Assembly (NCBI GenBank): GCA_028826165.1
Contig: JAPDFW010000114.1
Coordinates: 608,501-672,500 of the forward strand
DNA from: Anaeramoeba ignava
Taxonomy: Eukaryota > Metamonada > Anaeramoebidae
Length of the DNA stretch: 64,000 nucleotides
Direction of reading: 5' to 3'
This document shows positions 1 through 13,600 of this stretch, in pieces (position 1 is the stretch's first letter; each line of letters opens with the position of its first letter). The notes under the pieces were generated by a model, which was not told the DNA's origin, made no database searches, and saw only the letters and a list, made by a program, of their open reading frames with translations. The translations under genes and the position numbers were made by a program.

Positions 1-1571
1 TCGTCATCAAATTCATACCATTTGTTTGGTTCAGTTTGAGCCTATTATTTAAAAATATTATTTAAAAAATTATTTAAAAAAATTATTTAAAAAAATATTC
101 AATTTTAAAATTAAATTTTTCAATATCAAACCCAAGCAATATAATGTCCAGAATCTGCAGATAAACCGATATGTGTTAAAACAGAAATTAATTGGTAATA
201 TCCAGTGTCATTATCAAGAGAAATTTCTTTGATATTATTTTCCTTTTCCTTTTCCTTTTCAATTTCTTGTTTTGGATCTTTTTCGATTGACATTGATTCT
301 TGTTTTGGATCTTTTTCGATTGACATTGATTCTTGTTTTGGATCTTTTTCATTTGACATTGATTCTTGCTTGGCATCTTCCAATTTTTTTTTTTCTTCAT
401 TTTCATTTTGTTCATTCAATTCTCGTAATTGAATTCTTTTTTTCTGAATTTTTTTAGAGAGTTGTTCTGAGCAAAAATCAAAAACATCAAGTGTGAAGGG
501 GAATTTAACAACACGAATAATCTTATTTCGGATTCCTTTATCAGCTTTCCAATAAAAACGGACAAATTGGACAACCAAGAAAGGGGGTAAACGAGACAGA
601 CGAGATTCTTCATTGTAAACAGCGTTTCTCTGGAGGAATTCAGACTCTTTTTCGACTTGTTGTGAAAGACCCAACTGGACACCTTGAAAAAGAAAATTCA
701 CATCGCTTGTAATATTACAAAGAAGTTTGTGAGTCTTTTCATAAGAAACACTTGGGAATTCTTTATCGGTTTCTGTGCATGTTCTTGTGACTTGCATCCC
801 AATTCCAAAAAGCTCCTCAATGGCGTTGTTGAATACTGGTTTGTGCCATTCGGAAACAAACTTGGTTTTTTGATTTGGCAATGTTCCGTTGATTTCTTTG
901 TTGATATCCTTCTTCTCAATAAGTGCTTGAGAAAGTGTGTTCATCAAGGAAGTCCATGACTCTTCTGCATCCTGTTGAAGAAACATTCCCAACTGATCGC
1001 GCTGAGCAAATGAGGGGTAAATCTGGCGAAACAAGGTGATAAATTTGTATATCGAGGGATTTCCTTGTTGGATTTGATTGAAAAGTGTCTTCAATTCAAC
1101 AGCAAGTTTATGAGGTGCAATTTGATCTTCGCGCAATCCCACAGTGCTTGAATTTATACTCAAAATCTTGTCGCGGAGATCAGGAATGTAATATAAACAC
1201 TGGAGCGTTGAAGCCATGTAGCATGTGTTCCCGATATTTGCCAGTCCAGAAGGCAAATCTTTCTTCTCAATTTCCTTCACCATATCTTCAGGAAGATCTT
1301 CTAAAAAAATGGTTTTTTCTTTTGGTTCTTCAAGTCTTTCATTTGCAGGAGTGCCTAACATCATTAAATTCGCTTTCGCTTTGATTTTGAGTTTATTCCA
1401 GTCGTCGGTATCCTTCACAGTTTTCCCTCTAAACATGATTTTCTGTTTGTCTGGTTCAACTTGAGTCAATGAAAATAATTGTGTTTTGAGTAACAGTGGT
1501 GGTTGATCTAAGGCTAAATTGATCTCGAATTTCTCTTTTTTCCATTTAACAAAGACTGGAATAGTAGACAT
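1..1571 (-). CDS. USP14: Ubiquitin carboxyl-terminal hydrolase, USP14/UBP6 family (3' end outside window)
   Basis: Proteasome-associated deubiquitinase that trims ubiquitin from substrates at the 19S regulatory particle (family knowledge). Seen: ATG at 1571; an N-terminal ubiquitin-like domain (residues ~1-75, including FRGKTVKD) that in this family docks on the proteasome; the Cys box GLANIGNTCYMASTLQCL near residue 111, with the catalytic Cys in NTCYM; a QQDAEESW motif; and the His box GHYIAW at the end of exon 1. Exons are 132..1571 and 1..41, separated by a 90-bp GT...AG intron (42..131). After splicing the frame reads on as AQTEPNKWYEFDD, which fits the conserved stretch after the catalytic His. 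The last part of the protein is outside the window. Between the Cys and His boxes lies a lineage-specific insert with three near-identical 11-residue repeats (KQESMSIEKDP type). Identification is firm. Confidence 0.93.
265..375 (-). repeat. 33-bp coding minisatellite in USP14
   Basis: Three consecutive 33-bp copies, plus a degraded fourth, encode repeats of the type KQESMSIEKDP. The period is a multiple of 3, so the reading frame is kept. Copies differ by only a few bases, suggesting recent duplication. Confidence 0.85.
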
Positions 1572-1646
1572 GAGTAAAAAAAAATGGAAAGAAAAAAATG
1601 AAATTCAAAAAAATCAAATTCAAAAAAATTTATTTAAAAAAAAATT
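1572..1646 (-). promoter_or_regulatory. Short 5' flank of USP14 with T-tract/CATTTTT motif
   Basis: Only 75 bp separate the USP14 ATG from the stop of the next minus-strand gene. On the sense strand the flank is T-rich, with CATTTTTTT and CCATTTTTTTTT ending a few bases before ATG. Similar T-tracts broken by a single CA precede most starts in this window. A promoter role is inferred. Confidence 0.4.
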
Positions 1647-4600
1647 TCAAAATAAATTCTTTAATTTAGAAAGAAGAAATTCATAACCTGATAATGAATG
1701 TTTAAGTAAAATTGATTTTGGAAAATATCTTGGAATTAAATCAAGTATTTGTTTTTCATTTTCATCATTTGGATCAATATAGATTATGAAATTTTTTAAA
1801 TTCAGTTTTTTCATTAAGACAATCTTCAATTTTCATTAATGATTTTTTCCAAAGTGAAAGAAGAATTGGTAAATTAAAATATTCAATCATTTCATTCAAT
1901 TCTTTTTTCTTTTTTTCTGATATTTCCTTTTTGAATTTTTCTGAAATCTTTTCTCTTGGTTCATAAAAATATTCTTCAAAATTTAAATGTAAATTAACTA
2001 AATGTTTTAATTTTAAATTTTGAATTGTTTTTGATCCATTTTTTGTTGAAATTAAATTATTATTTCTTGATAAATGAAGATTTTTTTCTGCAAATTCAAG
2101 GAAATTTAAATTGGGAATATTATGTAAATGAACTGAATCTAATGGAATATTAGAACATGAGAAAACTACTGTTTGAATTAAACTCATACATTGATTTATT
2201 GCATTTGTTTCTTCAAGTTCTTGAATAATTTGTTTCCAAATTTGTTGTGGAATTTTTTCTTGTTGCCATCTTTGATCATTTAATCGTGAGATTCTCTGAT
2301 TAAAATTATCATTGAATATAAAATATTCAATTTTTGATTCAATCCATTTTGGTTTTGTTGTAATATTCAAAAAATCAATTAAATATTCTTTCAAAAGAAT
2401 TACTGAAATTTGATAAATGTTATGATCATTAATAAAATCAATTACTTCTTCAGTATTTAAATGAATAATTTTTGATTTATCAAATTCTTCATAATTTAAT
2501 GGGAAATTAATTGTAAATTTTTCAAAAGGATCAATCAATCTCTTTACTTTTTTTTCCTTTCCATATTCCTTTATCTTTTTCTCTTTCTTTTTATCTTTCT
2601 CTTGATTATCTTTATCTTTATCTTTATCTTTATCTTTATCTTTATCTTTATCTTTATCTTTATCTTTATCTTTATCTTTATCTTTATCTTTATCTTTATC
2701 TTTATCTTTATTATATTTATCTTTATCTTTATCTTTATCTTTATCTTTATGTTTATCTTGATTATCTTTCTCTTTATGTTTATATTTATCTTTATGTTGA
2801 TTATCTTTATGTTGATTATCTTTATCTTGATTATCTTTATCTTTCTCTTTATGTTTATGATTATCTTTATTTTTATGTTTATGTTTTATATTTTTTATCT
2901 TTATCTTTATGTTTATCTTTATCTTTATTATCTTTATCTTGATTATCTTTATCTTTATGTTTATGTTTATGTTTATGTTTATGTTTATGTTTATGTTTAT
3001 CTTTATCTTTATCTTTATCTTTTTATTTTGTTGATTATGGTTATAATTATTATTATAATTATTGTGATTATTTTCCTTTTTCTCTATGTTTTTCTTTTTC
3101 TGTTTAATCAAAAATAAATATTGAATATCTTCATTTCCCATTAATTGATTATGCATTGAAATTGCATATTTGATTAAACTTGGTACGCAAATAAAAACAT
3201 CTTCTTCTCCTGATAAACAAAATGATATTGGAAGATTTTTACTCATTTCAATTTGTTGAAGATAATTAGGTATTTCTCTACATCCAAAAACTCCTTTAAC
3301 ATCTTTCCATGTTAAATTCCAAAATTTTTCAAAATCTTCATACCATTTTTCAATCTTATTGCTTTTATCTTTATTCTTACTTTCTTCATTTTTGATAAAT
3401 TTTTCTATTGTTAAATTTTCAGAATCTTTCTTTGAAATTTTCCCATTTAATGTTTCCATTACATAAGAAGTAAAATTTAAAAATCCTGGAAATAAACTTA
3501 GTGAATATAATTTTTTCCAATTTCTAATAACAAATAAAATAATTGGAGATTTTGGAATTTCTTCATTAACATCTTCTTTAAAAAATGAAAGGAATTGTTG
3601 ATAAGTTTGCCTTTTATATGTAATAGATTGATAAACCGTTCTATAATTATTTAATTCTTTAATAGCGTTTTTGAATTCAATTCCTTGTTTTTCTTTTACA
3701 ATTTCTAATATTTTTTGTTTCTTTTTTTGTAATTGATAACCAAAAAATGCTTCAATTTTTATTCTTTTCTTTTCATCTTTAAATTCATTAACATTTTCTG
3801 AACTAATTAATTTCAATTTATTATCACTTCCTAATTCATTTAGAAAATGATGATAAAAATGATAAGCATCTTCAATTGATAAATTTAAAATTTTTGCTAA
3901 TAAAATAAAATCTTCTTCAACTTTAACTTTTAAAATTTCTTTTAATTCTTGAATATTTTTGGGTTTTTTCATATTTGGATTAATAATATTATTCAAAAAA
4001 TTATTTGCGAAATGATCATTAATTGTTGAAAAACACAAAATAACACAATTTGTTATAATTTTTAAAATCAAATAACAATCATATTTTAAATTTGATCTGC
4101 ATTGTTCATCTTCAATTTCATAAAATGAATGTAAATAACCTAAAGGAGATGAGAAATCTTTTTCTTTGGCTCTTGTTGTTCCATTTAATGGAGAATGATG
4201 TGTTCCTCCAATTTTTTCATTACAAACAGGACAAAATCCAATTTCATCTGGTTCTGCACATTGACCAATATAAAAAACATGATTATTTTTACATTTCCAC
4301 CAAGCTCTTCCTCCTTTCAAATATTCTTTTAATAAAGGATGTCCTGGCATTCCAATCCAATATATTTCTTTCAATTCTTTCATTGTATTGATTGTTGAAG
4401 ATTCTTCATAATTTTGCATCATTTCATTTGAAATTAATTTTTTTAATGGTTCAAAATTAATAGCTTCAATAAATTCAATTGTATGAAATATTATTGAAAT
4501 AATTTCATTTGTAATTTTATTATCTTGAAGTTTCTTTCGAGAAATTGAAGCTATCATTAATGAATATTTTCCACTTTCATATTCTTTTAAATTCTTAATT

Positions 4601-7600
4601 CCTTTCATTTCATTTTGGAAATGTTCTACTAAACTTATTCCTTTTATATTTGGAATATCTATTTTATAATTAAATTCACAAGAAGTTAATTTATCCATTT
4701 TTATATCTGGAATTTTTTTTTGAAGTTTTTGAATATTTTGTGATATAAATTGACTTAATTCTTTTTGTCCTTTTCTTTCATATATTATTTTGCATAAATA
4801 AATAATCCAATTAATTCCAAGTTCATTCTTAAATATTTTTGGATTCTCAATAATCATTTGATTTGGATTTTGAATAGAAAAAGATCTAAAATCTACTAAT
4901 CGACTTATTTTATCAAAAGCTAATGGTTCTGTAATAAAATCTTCAAGAATAATTGCATTTTTTGAATTAGAATTATTGTTATTGTTTGATTTTGAAAATA
5001 TCAATAAATCTTCGTTTTCAATTTTCTCTTTTTCATCAATCAAAATTTCTAAACATGAAAATGTAAGTTGATTATAACCATTTTGAAATAAATAATTTAA
5101 AGAATTATCCAAAATTTCTTTGAAAATTTTCCAAATATTTTTATCTTTTTTTGAATATGAAATTAATTCACGAATCAATGAATTCATTACAAAATTTGAT
5201 TTTATAAAATTTAATCTTCGGATATCTAATATTTTTTTTTCTTTCCCAACTAATATATTTATAAATTGATTAAAGTTTTCTTTTGCCTCATTTTCTTGTA
5301 AATTTGATTCAAATATAATTTTTTGAATTAATATTTTTCCAACATTTTCAAAGTAAAGTGTACAATAACCTCGAATTAAAGTTTGGTTTACTTTCCTTCT
5401 ATGCTCTAATTGTTTTATTATTTCAGATCCTGGATATTTTTTTTTATCTATTTTTTTTTTTGGTTGAGATTCTTTCCAAAATTTAATAAATAGATCAGTA
5501 ATATATTTGTTTAATTCATTTTGTTTCTTGTTTTTTTCATAATTTTTGAATAATTCCAAAATAATTTCTTTTTGTTTTTCTTTTCTTAATTTTTCATTGA
5601 ATGGAAATAATAAGGAAATAAAAATATTTCTTAATATCAAAAGTTTACTCCAATTTTCAATTAATTCTTTGGTTTTTTTCTTTGCTTTTTCATTATTTTT
5701 ATTTTTACAATTTTTAATTAATGATAATAAAATATTTTGAATTTCGAAATTTGATTTTGAAATGATTCCACATACAAACTTTTTTAGACGATTATCTCTT
5801 TCATTAAATAATATATTTCTTAAACTTGAAAAATAATTTTCAAGAAATGAAAATATTGAAAATGTTTTCTTTTTTAATTCTTGTGATGTTTTCAATGTTT
5901 TAAGGATTGTCAATGAATTGAAATAATGTTGAATCAAAAATATATTATCTAACAAAGATTTTATATATTGAAAGAAAGTTGAATGAATTTCTTTTAAAGA
6001 TAATCTAATAATTTTCTTATCATTAAATAATTCAATAAGATTTATTAAATTAATTCGAATTTGATTAAATTTTTCTAAATTTGTTTTTCCTATTGCAAAA
6101 ATAAGGAAATCATTTAAATATCTAGAAAGAATATTTTCAATAAATTTTTCATTTTGATTTTCAATTTCAATTTCAATTTGATTTTGATTTTGATTTTGAT
6201 TTTGATTTTGATTTTTGATTTTGATTTTTTTCATTTTCATTTTCATTTTGATTTTCAATTTGATTTTCATTTTCATTTTGATTTTTGATTTCAATTTCAT
6301 TTTTGATTTTGATTTTGATTTTGATTTTGATTTGATTTTGATTTTGATTTTGATTTTGAATTTGATTAATTTCTTTGAAAAGAGAACATTCACAAAATGG
6401 TAAATTAATTAATTCATTTAAAACCTCCATATCTTTTGAAATAAAACCAAAATCTTCAATAAGTGAATAAATATAGAATGAAAATGGAAATTTTGAATTT
6501 TGAAATTTATCTTTCAAAAAAAATTCATAACATGGAATTTCATATTCTTGTAAAATTGTAATCCAAATTCTTTTAATAATTAATTCTTCTTTTGATTCTT
6601 TTTCTTTGTTATTTAACAATTTCAAATTTTGATTTAAATTTAAATTATTAAGCATTAAACCAAAGATTTTGGAAATTTTTGAAACAAAAATATCAAAAGA
6701 ATAAAAAGTTATTGAATTAGTTCTTTTATAGTTTTGAATATTTTCTTGTATATTCCACTCATATAATTCTAATCCTTCCTTTTCTCCTGAATTAATAATT
6801 TTTATAAGAGATAAGAAAAAAACATTTATAATTTCTTTATCATTCAATAATAAATCAAGAAGTTGATTAAATTCATTAATATAATTTTGATTTAATGGAT
6901 TTGAAATTTGTGAAATTGAAAGAGGTTTAATTTCTTGAATAAATTGATGAAAATTTTCTTTTAAATTATAAATAATATCTTTGAGATTGAAATTTTGATT
7001 TTTCATTTTGATTAGATTAAAATTATATTCTTGTTCCAATTCATCTAGATAATAAAATTCCCAATTATTTTCAAAACAATAATAAAATAAATCATCTTTT
7101 TGAATAGGTGTTAAATGAAGAATAAGCATAATATAAGATTTATGATCTTTCAAACTATTATTCCTTCTTACATTTTCTTTTACATCATTTTGGTTATTTT
7201 TTTTTTTATCATAATTTTCTAAAAGTAAATTTTCAATAAGATATTTAACTTGATAAAACATTTGGAAAGAATTTCTACAGAAATAGTAAAATGAACCTTT
7301 AAAATAAATTTCCTATTATCCATATTTTCAATCCATTTGTCTTTTAAATATTTCTCTAAATCTTTATCAGAATCATAATTTGAAACGTCAATTTGAAGAA
7401 TTTTATATCCTTTTGATAATTTTATGTTTTGTTGTATAATTGATGAATAAGTGAAAATAATAGAATTTTTAATTTTATTTTTTAAAATTTCTTTTTTGAA
7501 TAAATCTTGTAAATTAATATGAAAATTTCTTTTATATTCTGTCAAAAAATTTTCCAACAATTTTTTATTTGATGATCTTAATTTTCCACTTGAAACTAAA

Positions 7601-10600
7601 TCAATTATTTTAAACATTTTATCTATTCTACAAATTCTAATCCATTTTATTCTTGCTTCTTTTTCTATTTGATCCTTTGTTTTTGTTAAATTTTCTGATG
7701 AATTCAGTAATAATTCATTTTGTAATTTTAATGCAAGCGAAGGAAAGAGATCATTATTATAATTGATTATTAAATTCTCTTTTTTAATTTGATAATTTGT
7801 TGCTTTTTCAATTCTTCCCAAAATTTTAGTTTGTTTTTCAATAATTTGTTTTATTTGATCCTGTTTTATAAAATCTTCAGATATAAAAATTTGTTTTTCA
7901 AATCTATTTAAAATTGGTTCTAATTCAAAATCATAAGCTCTTGTTTTATCAATTATAACAATAATCCTAAATTTTGGATCAACAAGAATATTTCGATTAA
8001 TATCCCCAAATGAAAAATGAGCAAAAAGTTTGTTTCCTTCTCTAATATAATTTTGATTTAATAAATCATATAAAGGTTCGTAAAGTTGTTCATTATTATA
8101 TAAAATAATTGTTTGACCTGATGAAACTGCATATTCAACTTTTTTGAGATTTTGAATTATTTTGAATCGACTTTTATCTTCTGCAAAAGATGAACCAAAC
8201 AAAACAATAAAATTATTTTTAATTTGTGAAATTATTAATGGAAGAATAGATAAATTGTTTGATAAAATCATTAAATGCCGAGAGAACTTTTGTGGATTAT
8301 TTAGAAAATTATCTGAAAGTTTTTTGTTTGGGAAAGAATTATTATCAACAATTGAAAATGTTAAGTTTTGTTGTATTAATGAAAAAGTTGAAGGAATATA
8401 TTTAGGTTGATCTATTTCAAGAATTTCCATAATTTTAGGTTGAAGAATTTGAATCAAATAAGGTTTTGAACCAAAATTTCTATATATAATATTCAGAATC
8501 ATATCTGAGTTATTATATTCTATTAAATTACTTGAGAAATTTAATCCAATCATTTTTAAAAAATAATAAAAATCTCTAAGTCCAAAATAATATCTTGGAT
8601 TTTGTTTCTTTTCTTTTTCTTGAATATTAGGGAATTGATTATTAGAAATTAAATAATAAACTTGAGCAAGTTTATTTGCAAATTCTTTTGGGAATTTTGA
8701 ATTAAATGAAAAAAGGATTCTTCGAGCTGTAAATGATAATTCTTCAATACTTGGATCAACTCTTTTCAATAATATTCCTCGATTTGTTTGACTTGGATCT
8801 AATTTCCAATTTGAAACTGATATAATTGAAACAAATACTTCATCTTTTTGAATTAATAAATTTTGTTGTTTCATCAATTTTTTATCTACTTTTTCTAATT
8901 CAAAATGTAATATTGATAATGGAAGATCAGGACTAACTTCTGCAAGTGCAACTTCATCCAAAATAACTACACTAATAACATCTTCAGAATTAAATTTAGA
9001 TGAATATTTCCGAGCTTTTCTTAAATATATTATTGATTTCTGAAGCTTTTGGTTATTGGAGAACATTGAATATAAAATGGTTTTAATGCAGGAAGATTTA
9101 ATTCTTTTAAAATTGGATTGGAATTTTTTGGTGGTTTCAATGTTTGCATTAAAATATTAATTGAAATTGATTTAGAAGAACCTGGTTTGCCAATTAAGAA
9201 TAATGGAATTTGTGTATAACAACAAAAGAAAATCAAAAAAATATTTTCTTTTAATGCTTGATTAATTGCAACATTCCATTCTTTTACATTAATATCCAAT
9301 TCTTTAATCAATTTTTCTTCTATTTCTTCAATAAATTTAAGAATATCATTTTCATTTTTCATTTCAATTTCCTTATTCTTATTCTTATTATTTTCATTTT
9401 CATTTTCATTTTCATTTTCATTTTCCATTTTTCTTATAAAATTTGGAAAATTTTTCATAAAGAATTTTGAAATATGCTAATCTTAAATCTGAATTGAATT
9501 GACAACCAAAAGAAATGAATAATGATATAATAAATGAATCCATAATTTTTTGATTTTGATTGTAGTTTTTTGATGGAAGTAAGAAATCTACATTTGTTTC
9601 TGTTAATAACCAATTAAAAATTTTGAGTGTTTTAGGACAATCTCTTAAAGAAACTGCACTTAATTTATCATTTGAATGATATCGAAGAAAATTAAATGAT
9701 TTAGCTAATAATTCTGTAAATAATTTTGTAAATTTTGTTGAATCAATAAAAATTGATGATTTTTTTGAATTAATTTCATTAATAGAATTTTGGATTATTT
9801 TTTCTATATAAGGTTTTTCTGTTTTTTCTGTTTTTTCTGTTTTTTCTGTTTTTTCTGTTTTTTGTTCTTTTTGTTCTTTTTGTTGTGTTAAATTCCCAAA
9901 ATCAAAAATATCATCAAAAAATGAATCAGAAATTTGATGAACTCTATAAACTTCTTGTCTTAATAATTTCATTTCACCTTGTTTTTCTCCATAATCAAAT
10001 ATTAATCCTTCATCAGTTAAGAAATCTTCATCAATTTTTGTTTTATTCCTTAATCTATAAGGATTTCCAGCTGCAATAAATTTAATTTGAGGAGAAATAA
10101 TTTTTCCATTTAAAGTTCTATCAAAAAGAGATTTCATTAAAATTAAACATTTTTGGGTGCTGTATTGAATTCATCAAAGAAGATAATAATAAATTTTTCT
10201 TCTTTTTGAATTTCTTTTTCTGAATTTTCAATAATTGAATAAATTTCTTTTCTTTTGGTTTTCCCATTAACTAGGAAAAGAATTAATTTTTGTTTTATAA
10301 TTGTTTCACATAAATATTCAACTAATGATGTTTTTCCACATCCAGTTTCTCCAATCAAAATAATAGGAAGATTTGAAAGTAATTTATATTGAATAAATAT
10401 CATTTTCAAAAAATTATCATTCGTTAATACATATTTTGAATTGTTTTCTTTATGAGAAGATATAAGATTTTCGATTTCAATTTGAGATGGAGATAAAGAT
10501 AAAGATTTGAATGAAGAAAATACAAATTCATAATCTTTAGGTTTGGAATATTTTGGAAGAGGTTCATTAAATTTAAATCCATTTTCCTTTAATATTAGTT

Positions 10601-13600
10601 GTAGCTCTGGATCAAAACAATTTATCATTTCTTTTTCATCTGTTCCAAGAAGATTAAATCCACTTAAATATTTTAAATTTTCAACTTTTTCTTGATTTTC
10701 ATTTTTTTTGGTTGAAATTTTAAGAATAAGAATAAATAAATCTCTTTTTTCCCAAGGAAGTATTTCTTTAAAAATTTCACATGATTCCTTTAATTCTATT
10801 AGATTATTATCCAATAATTTAGTCCAATCAAATGAACGATATATTAATTTAATAACTGAAAGGAAATAAGAATCTATGAATTGTTTTTGAAATAATTTGC
10901 CTCTTTTTTCATTTTGGAATAACTGTTTTGCCATTTTTGGATCAAGATACTCATAACCCATTAATAAATTAATATGATATTTCAAAACCATCCAAAAATT
11001 TGATAATAATCTAAATGTTAATTCCCCTGTATTAAAATGTTTTAAAATTAATTTTGAGCTTGATTTGAATATTTTCTTTTGATAAAGTAAAGATTTATCA
11101 TTAAACATTTCAATTCTTTTTTCTTTTTTTTTTCCTTCTAATAGTTTAAATTTTTGTTCATAAAATTCAAATAAATTAGAAACATGAATTAAATCTTGAT
11201 CTTCATATTTTGATATTTCTCCATTTTTTGTTGGAATATAATAATCAAAAGAAAAGAATTTTTTCTTAACTTTGCATTTTTTTTCTTCCAAATATTTAAG
11301 TGTAGGGAATAATATAAAATCTTTTTTTGGTTCGTCTACTCTATAACTTGGAATTTCAAAAATCAAAATTACATTATTTGAAATGTTCCATACAAAATTA
11401 TTATTTGGTAAATATTTGTTTTCGATTGAACCCCACATTATTAAAGTCCAAAGATAATCTGAAATTTCAATTTTTGAAGAATAAGGTAATTCAATATGAA
11501 TATAAATTTTTTCTTTTAAATTTTCATTTAAAATAATATTTGAAAAATCATTAAGTTTTTTGATAATTTCTGATTTTTTTTCTGATGTAATCGTGATATT
11601 ATGATATTTAAAATCTGTTTTTGGATTTTGATTTTGTTCATAACACCATTTCCTTATTTGAAATGTTTTTCCATTTCCTGCAAATTTTGAAGTAAAAACA
11701 ATAAGTTGTTTAGAAAATGAATTAATTTCAATAAATTTGCGATATATATCATAATTATTTAATGCTTTAATATATCCCTTTTCAATTAATCCAGAACGAA
11801 ATGAATAAATCAAATTTTTAGATAGAAACCCTTCTCCTGAAAAGAAAATAATTAATGGATATTTGGTTTCAAAATTAATTGATTGAATTTTTGAGATGAG
11901 GAAACTTTGTTTCTTTTTAGGTAATCTATTTCCATGAACCAATGAAAATAGAAAAGGATTATTATTATTATTTTTTTTAATTTTTTCTTTTTGTTCTTGA
12001 GAAAATTCATTTGAATTATAAAGTTCATAAATTTTCAAAAAATTAGAAATATCATCTTTTTTTGTTTGTTTATCACAAATTAGAATTTGTTCTCTTAATG
12101 GTAATTGATGAGAAAAAATGAAATAAATTGTAGAAACAATATCATAAACATCATATTCAGTTTTTGAAGAATGAATAAAGATTTTTGGATTTGAAATTTT
12201 CCCACTTTTTTGATTGAAACGTTTAATTAACTTATTTTCTATTAATTTATAAGTTACATAATTCAATTCTTCTTTTGGCAAAATGAATATTCTTTGATTA
12301 TCAAAATTTTCCTTTAAAATTTGATTTAAATTATCTGCTAAAGTTTGAATTTTAAAATCTTGAATTGTTTTTAATTTGTTTTTGATAATATTAATTGATA
12401 AATTTTTTGAATAAAGTTTTAATATTTCTGAAATTTCTTTTTCTTTTTCTTTTTCTTTAAATATTGATTTGAAAAATTGAAATAAAACCAAAATTTGATT
12501 TGTTGAAAAAAAGGATAAATAAAAATATTTCTTAAATATTTCCTTTAAATCTAACTTCCACTTCTTTAAATCTTTTTCAAGTTTTTTTCGATATTTTTCC
12601 AATTTATTTTGATAATTTTCATTTTTTCCAAAAATTATTTTGTTTTCATAATTTTCTTTATAAATAAAATGAAGTTTTGAATAAAGTTTGAATAATAATT
12701 CTTTACATTTTTGAATAATTTCAAAAGAATTTAAAAAGGATTGAATAGCTTCAATAGTATTTTCTTCTTCTTTTTTTTCAATTTGAAATGAATTATTTTG
12801 CAATTCAATATCTTTTAGAATTATAAAAAATTCTTGAAAATTATTAAATGAAAATTCTTTTTTTGAATTTTGGATTTGATTTTGATTTTGATTTTGATTT
12901 TCAATTTCATTTTCAATTTGATTTTGATTTTGATTTTGATTTTGATTTTGATTTTGATTTTGATTTTGATTTTGATTTTCTTTTTGATTTTGATTTTGAT
13001 TTGAATTTTGATTTTGATTTTGAATTTGATTTTCAATTTCATTTTCAATTTCATTTTCAATTTGATTTTGATTTTGATTTTGATTTTGATTTTGATTTGA
13101 ATTTTGATTTTGATTTTGATTTTGATTTTGATTTTCTTTTTGATTTTGATTTGAATTTTGATTTTGATTTTGAATTTCATTTTGATTTTGATTTTTAATT
13201 TCATTTTCATTTTGATTTTGATTTTCAATTTTAATTTCATTTTGATTTTGATTTTGATTTTGATTTTGATTTTGATTTTGATTTTTAATTTTAATTTGGC
13301 AAATAAAAAATTGTTTTTGATTTTTAGATATTTGAAATTTGAATTCTGATTTGTTACAAAATATCTCATTAACACTTTTTTTAGCATTTAATTGAGTTGT
13401 TTCTTTTTTATTTTTTATCAATTCTTCGATTTCTGGAAGAAGATTGTGGATTAATTCAAATGAAATTTCTTTTGGATTTTTTTGAAAATTTTTCTTCTTT
13501 TTGAATTTGTTTGATAAATGATTTAAAAGATGAAGAATCAGGTTCATATAAATAACTTTTTATTATTTCCCTTAAATTGAATAAATATATAATTGCAACT

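Noticed and set aside
2602-3117. 171-codon plus-strand ORF (Ile-Phe repeats)
   Set aside because: Antisense shadow of the Lys-Asp tract in the RNF213-like gene.
7262-7310. 22-nt GT...AG mini-intron at the RNF213-like break near 7261
   Set aside because: Removing it leads to an immediate in-frame stop, so it does not solve the break.
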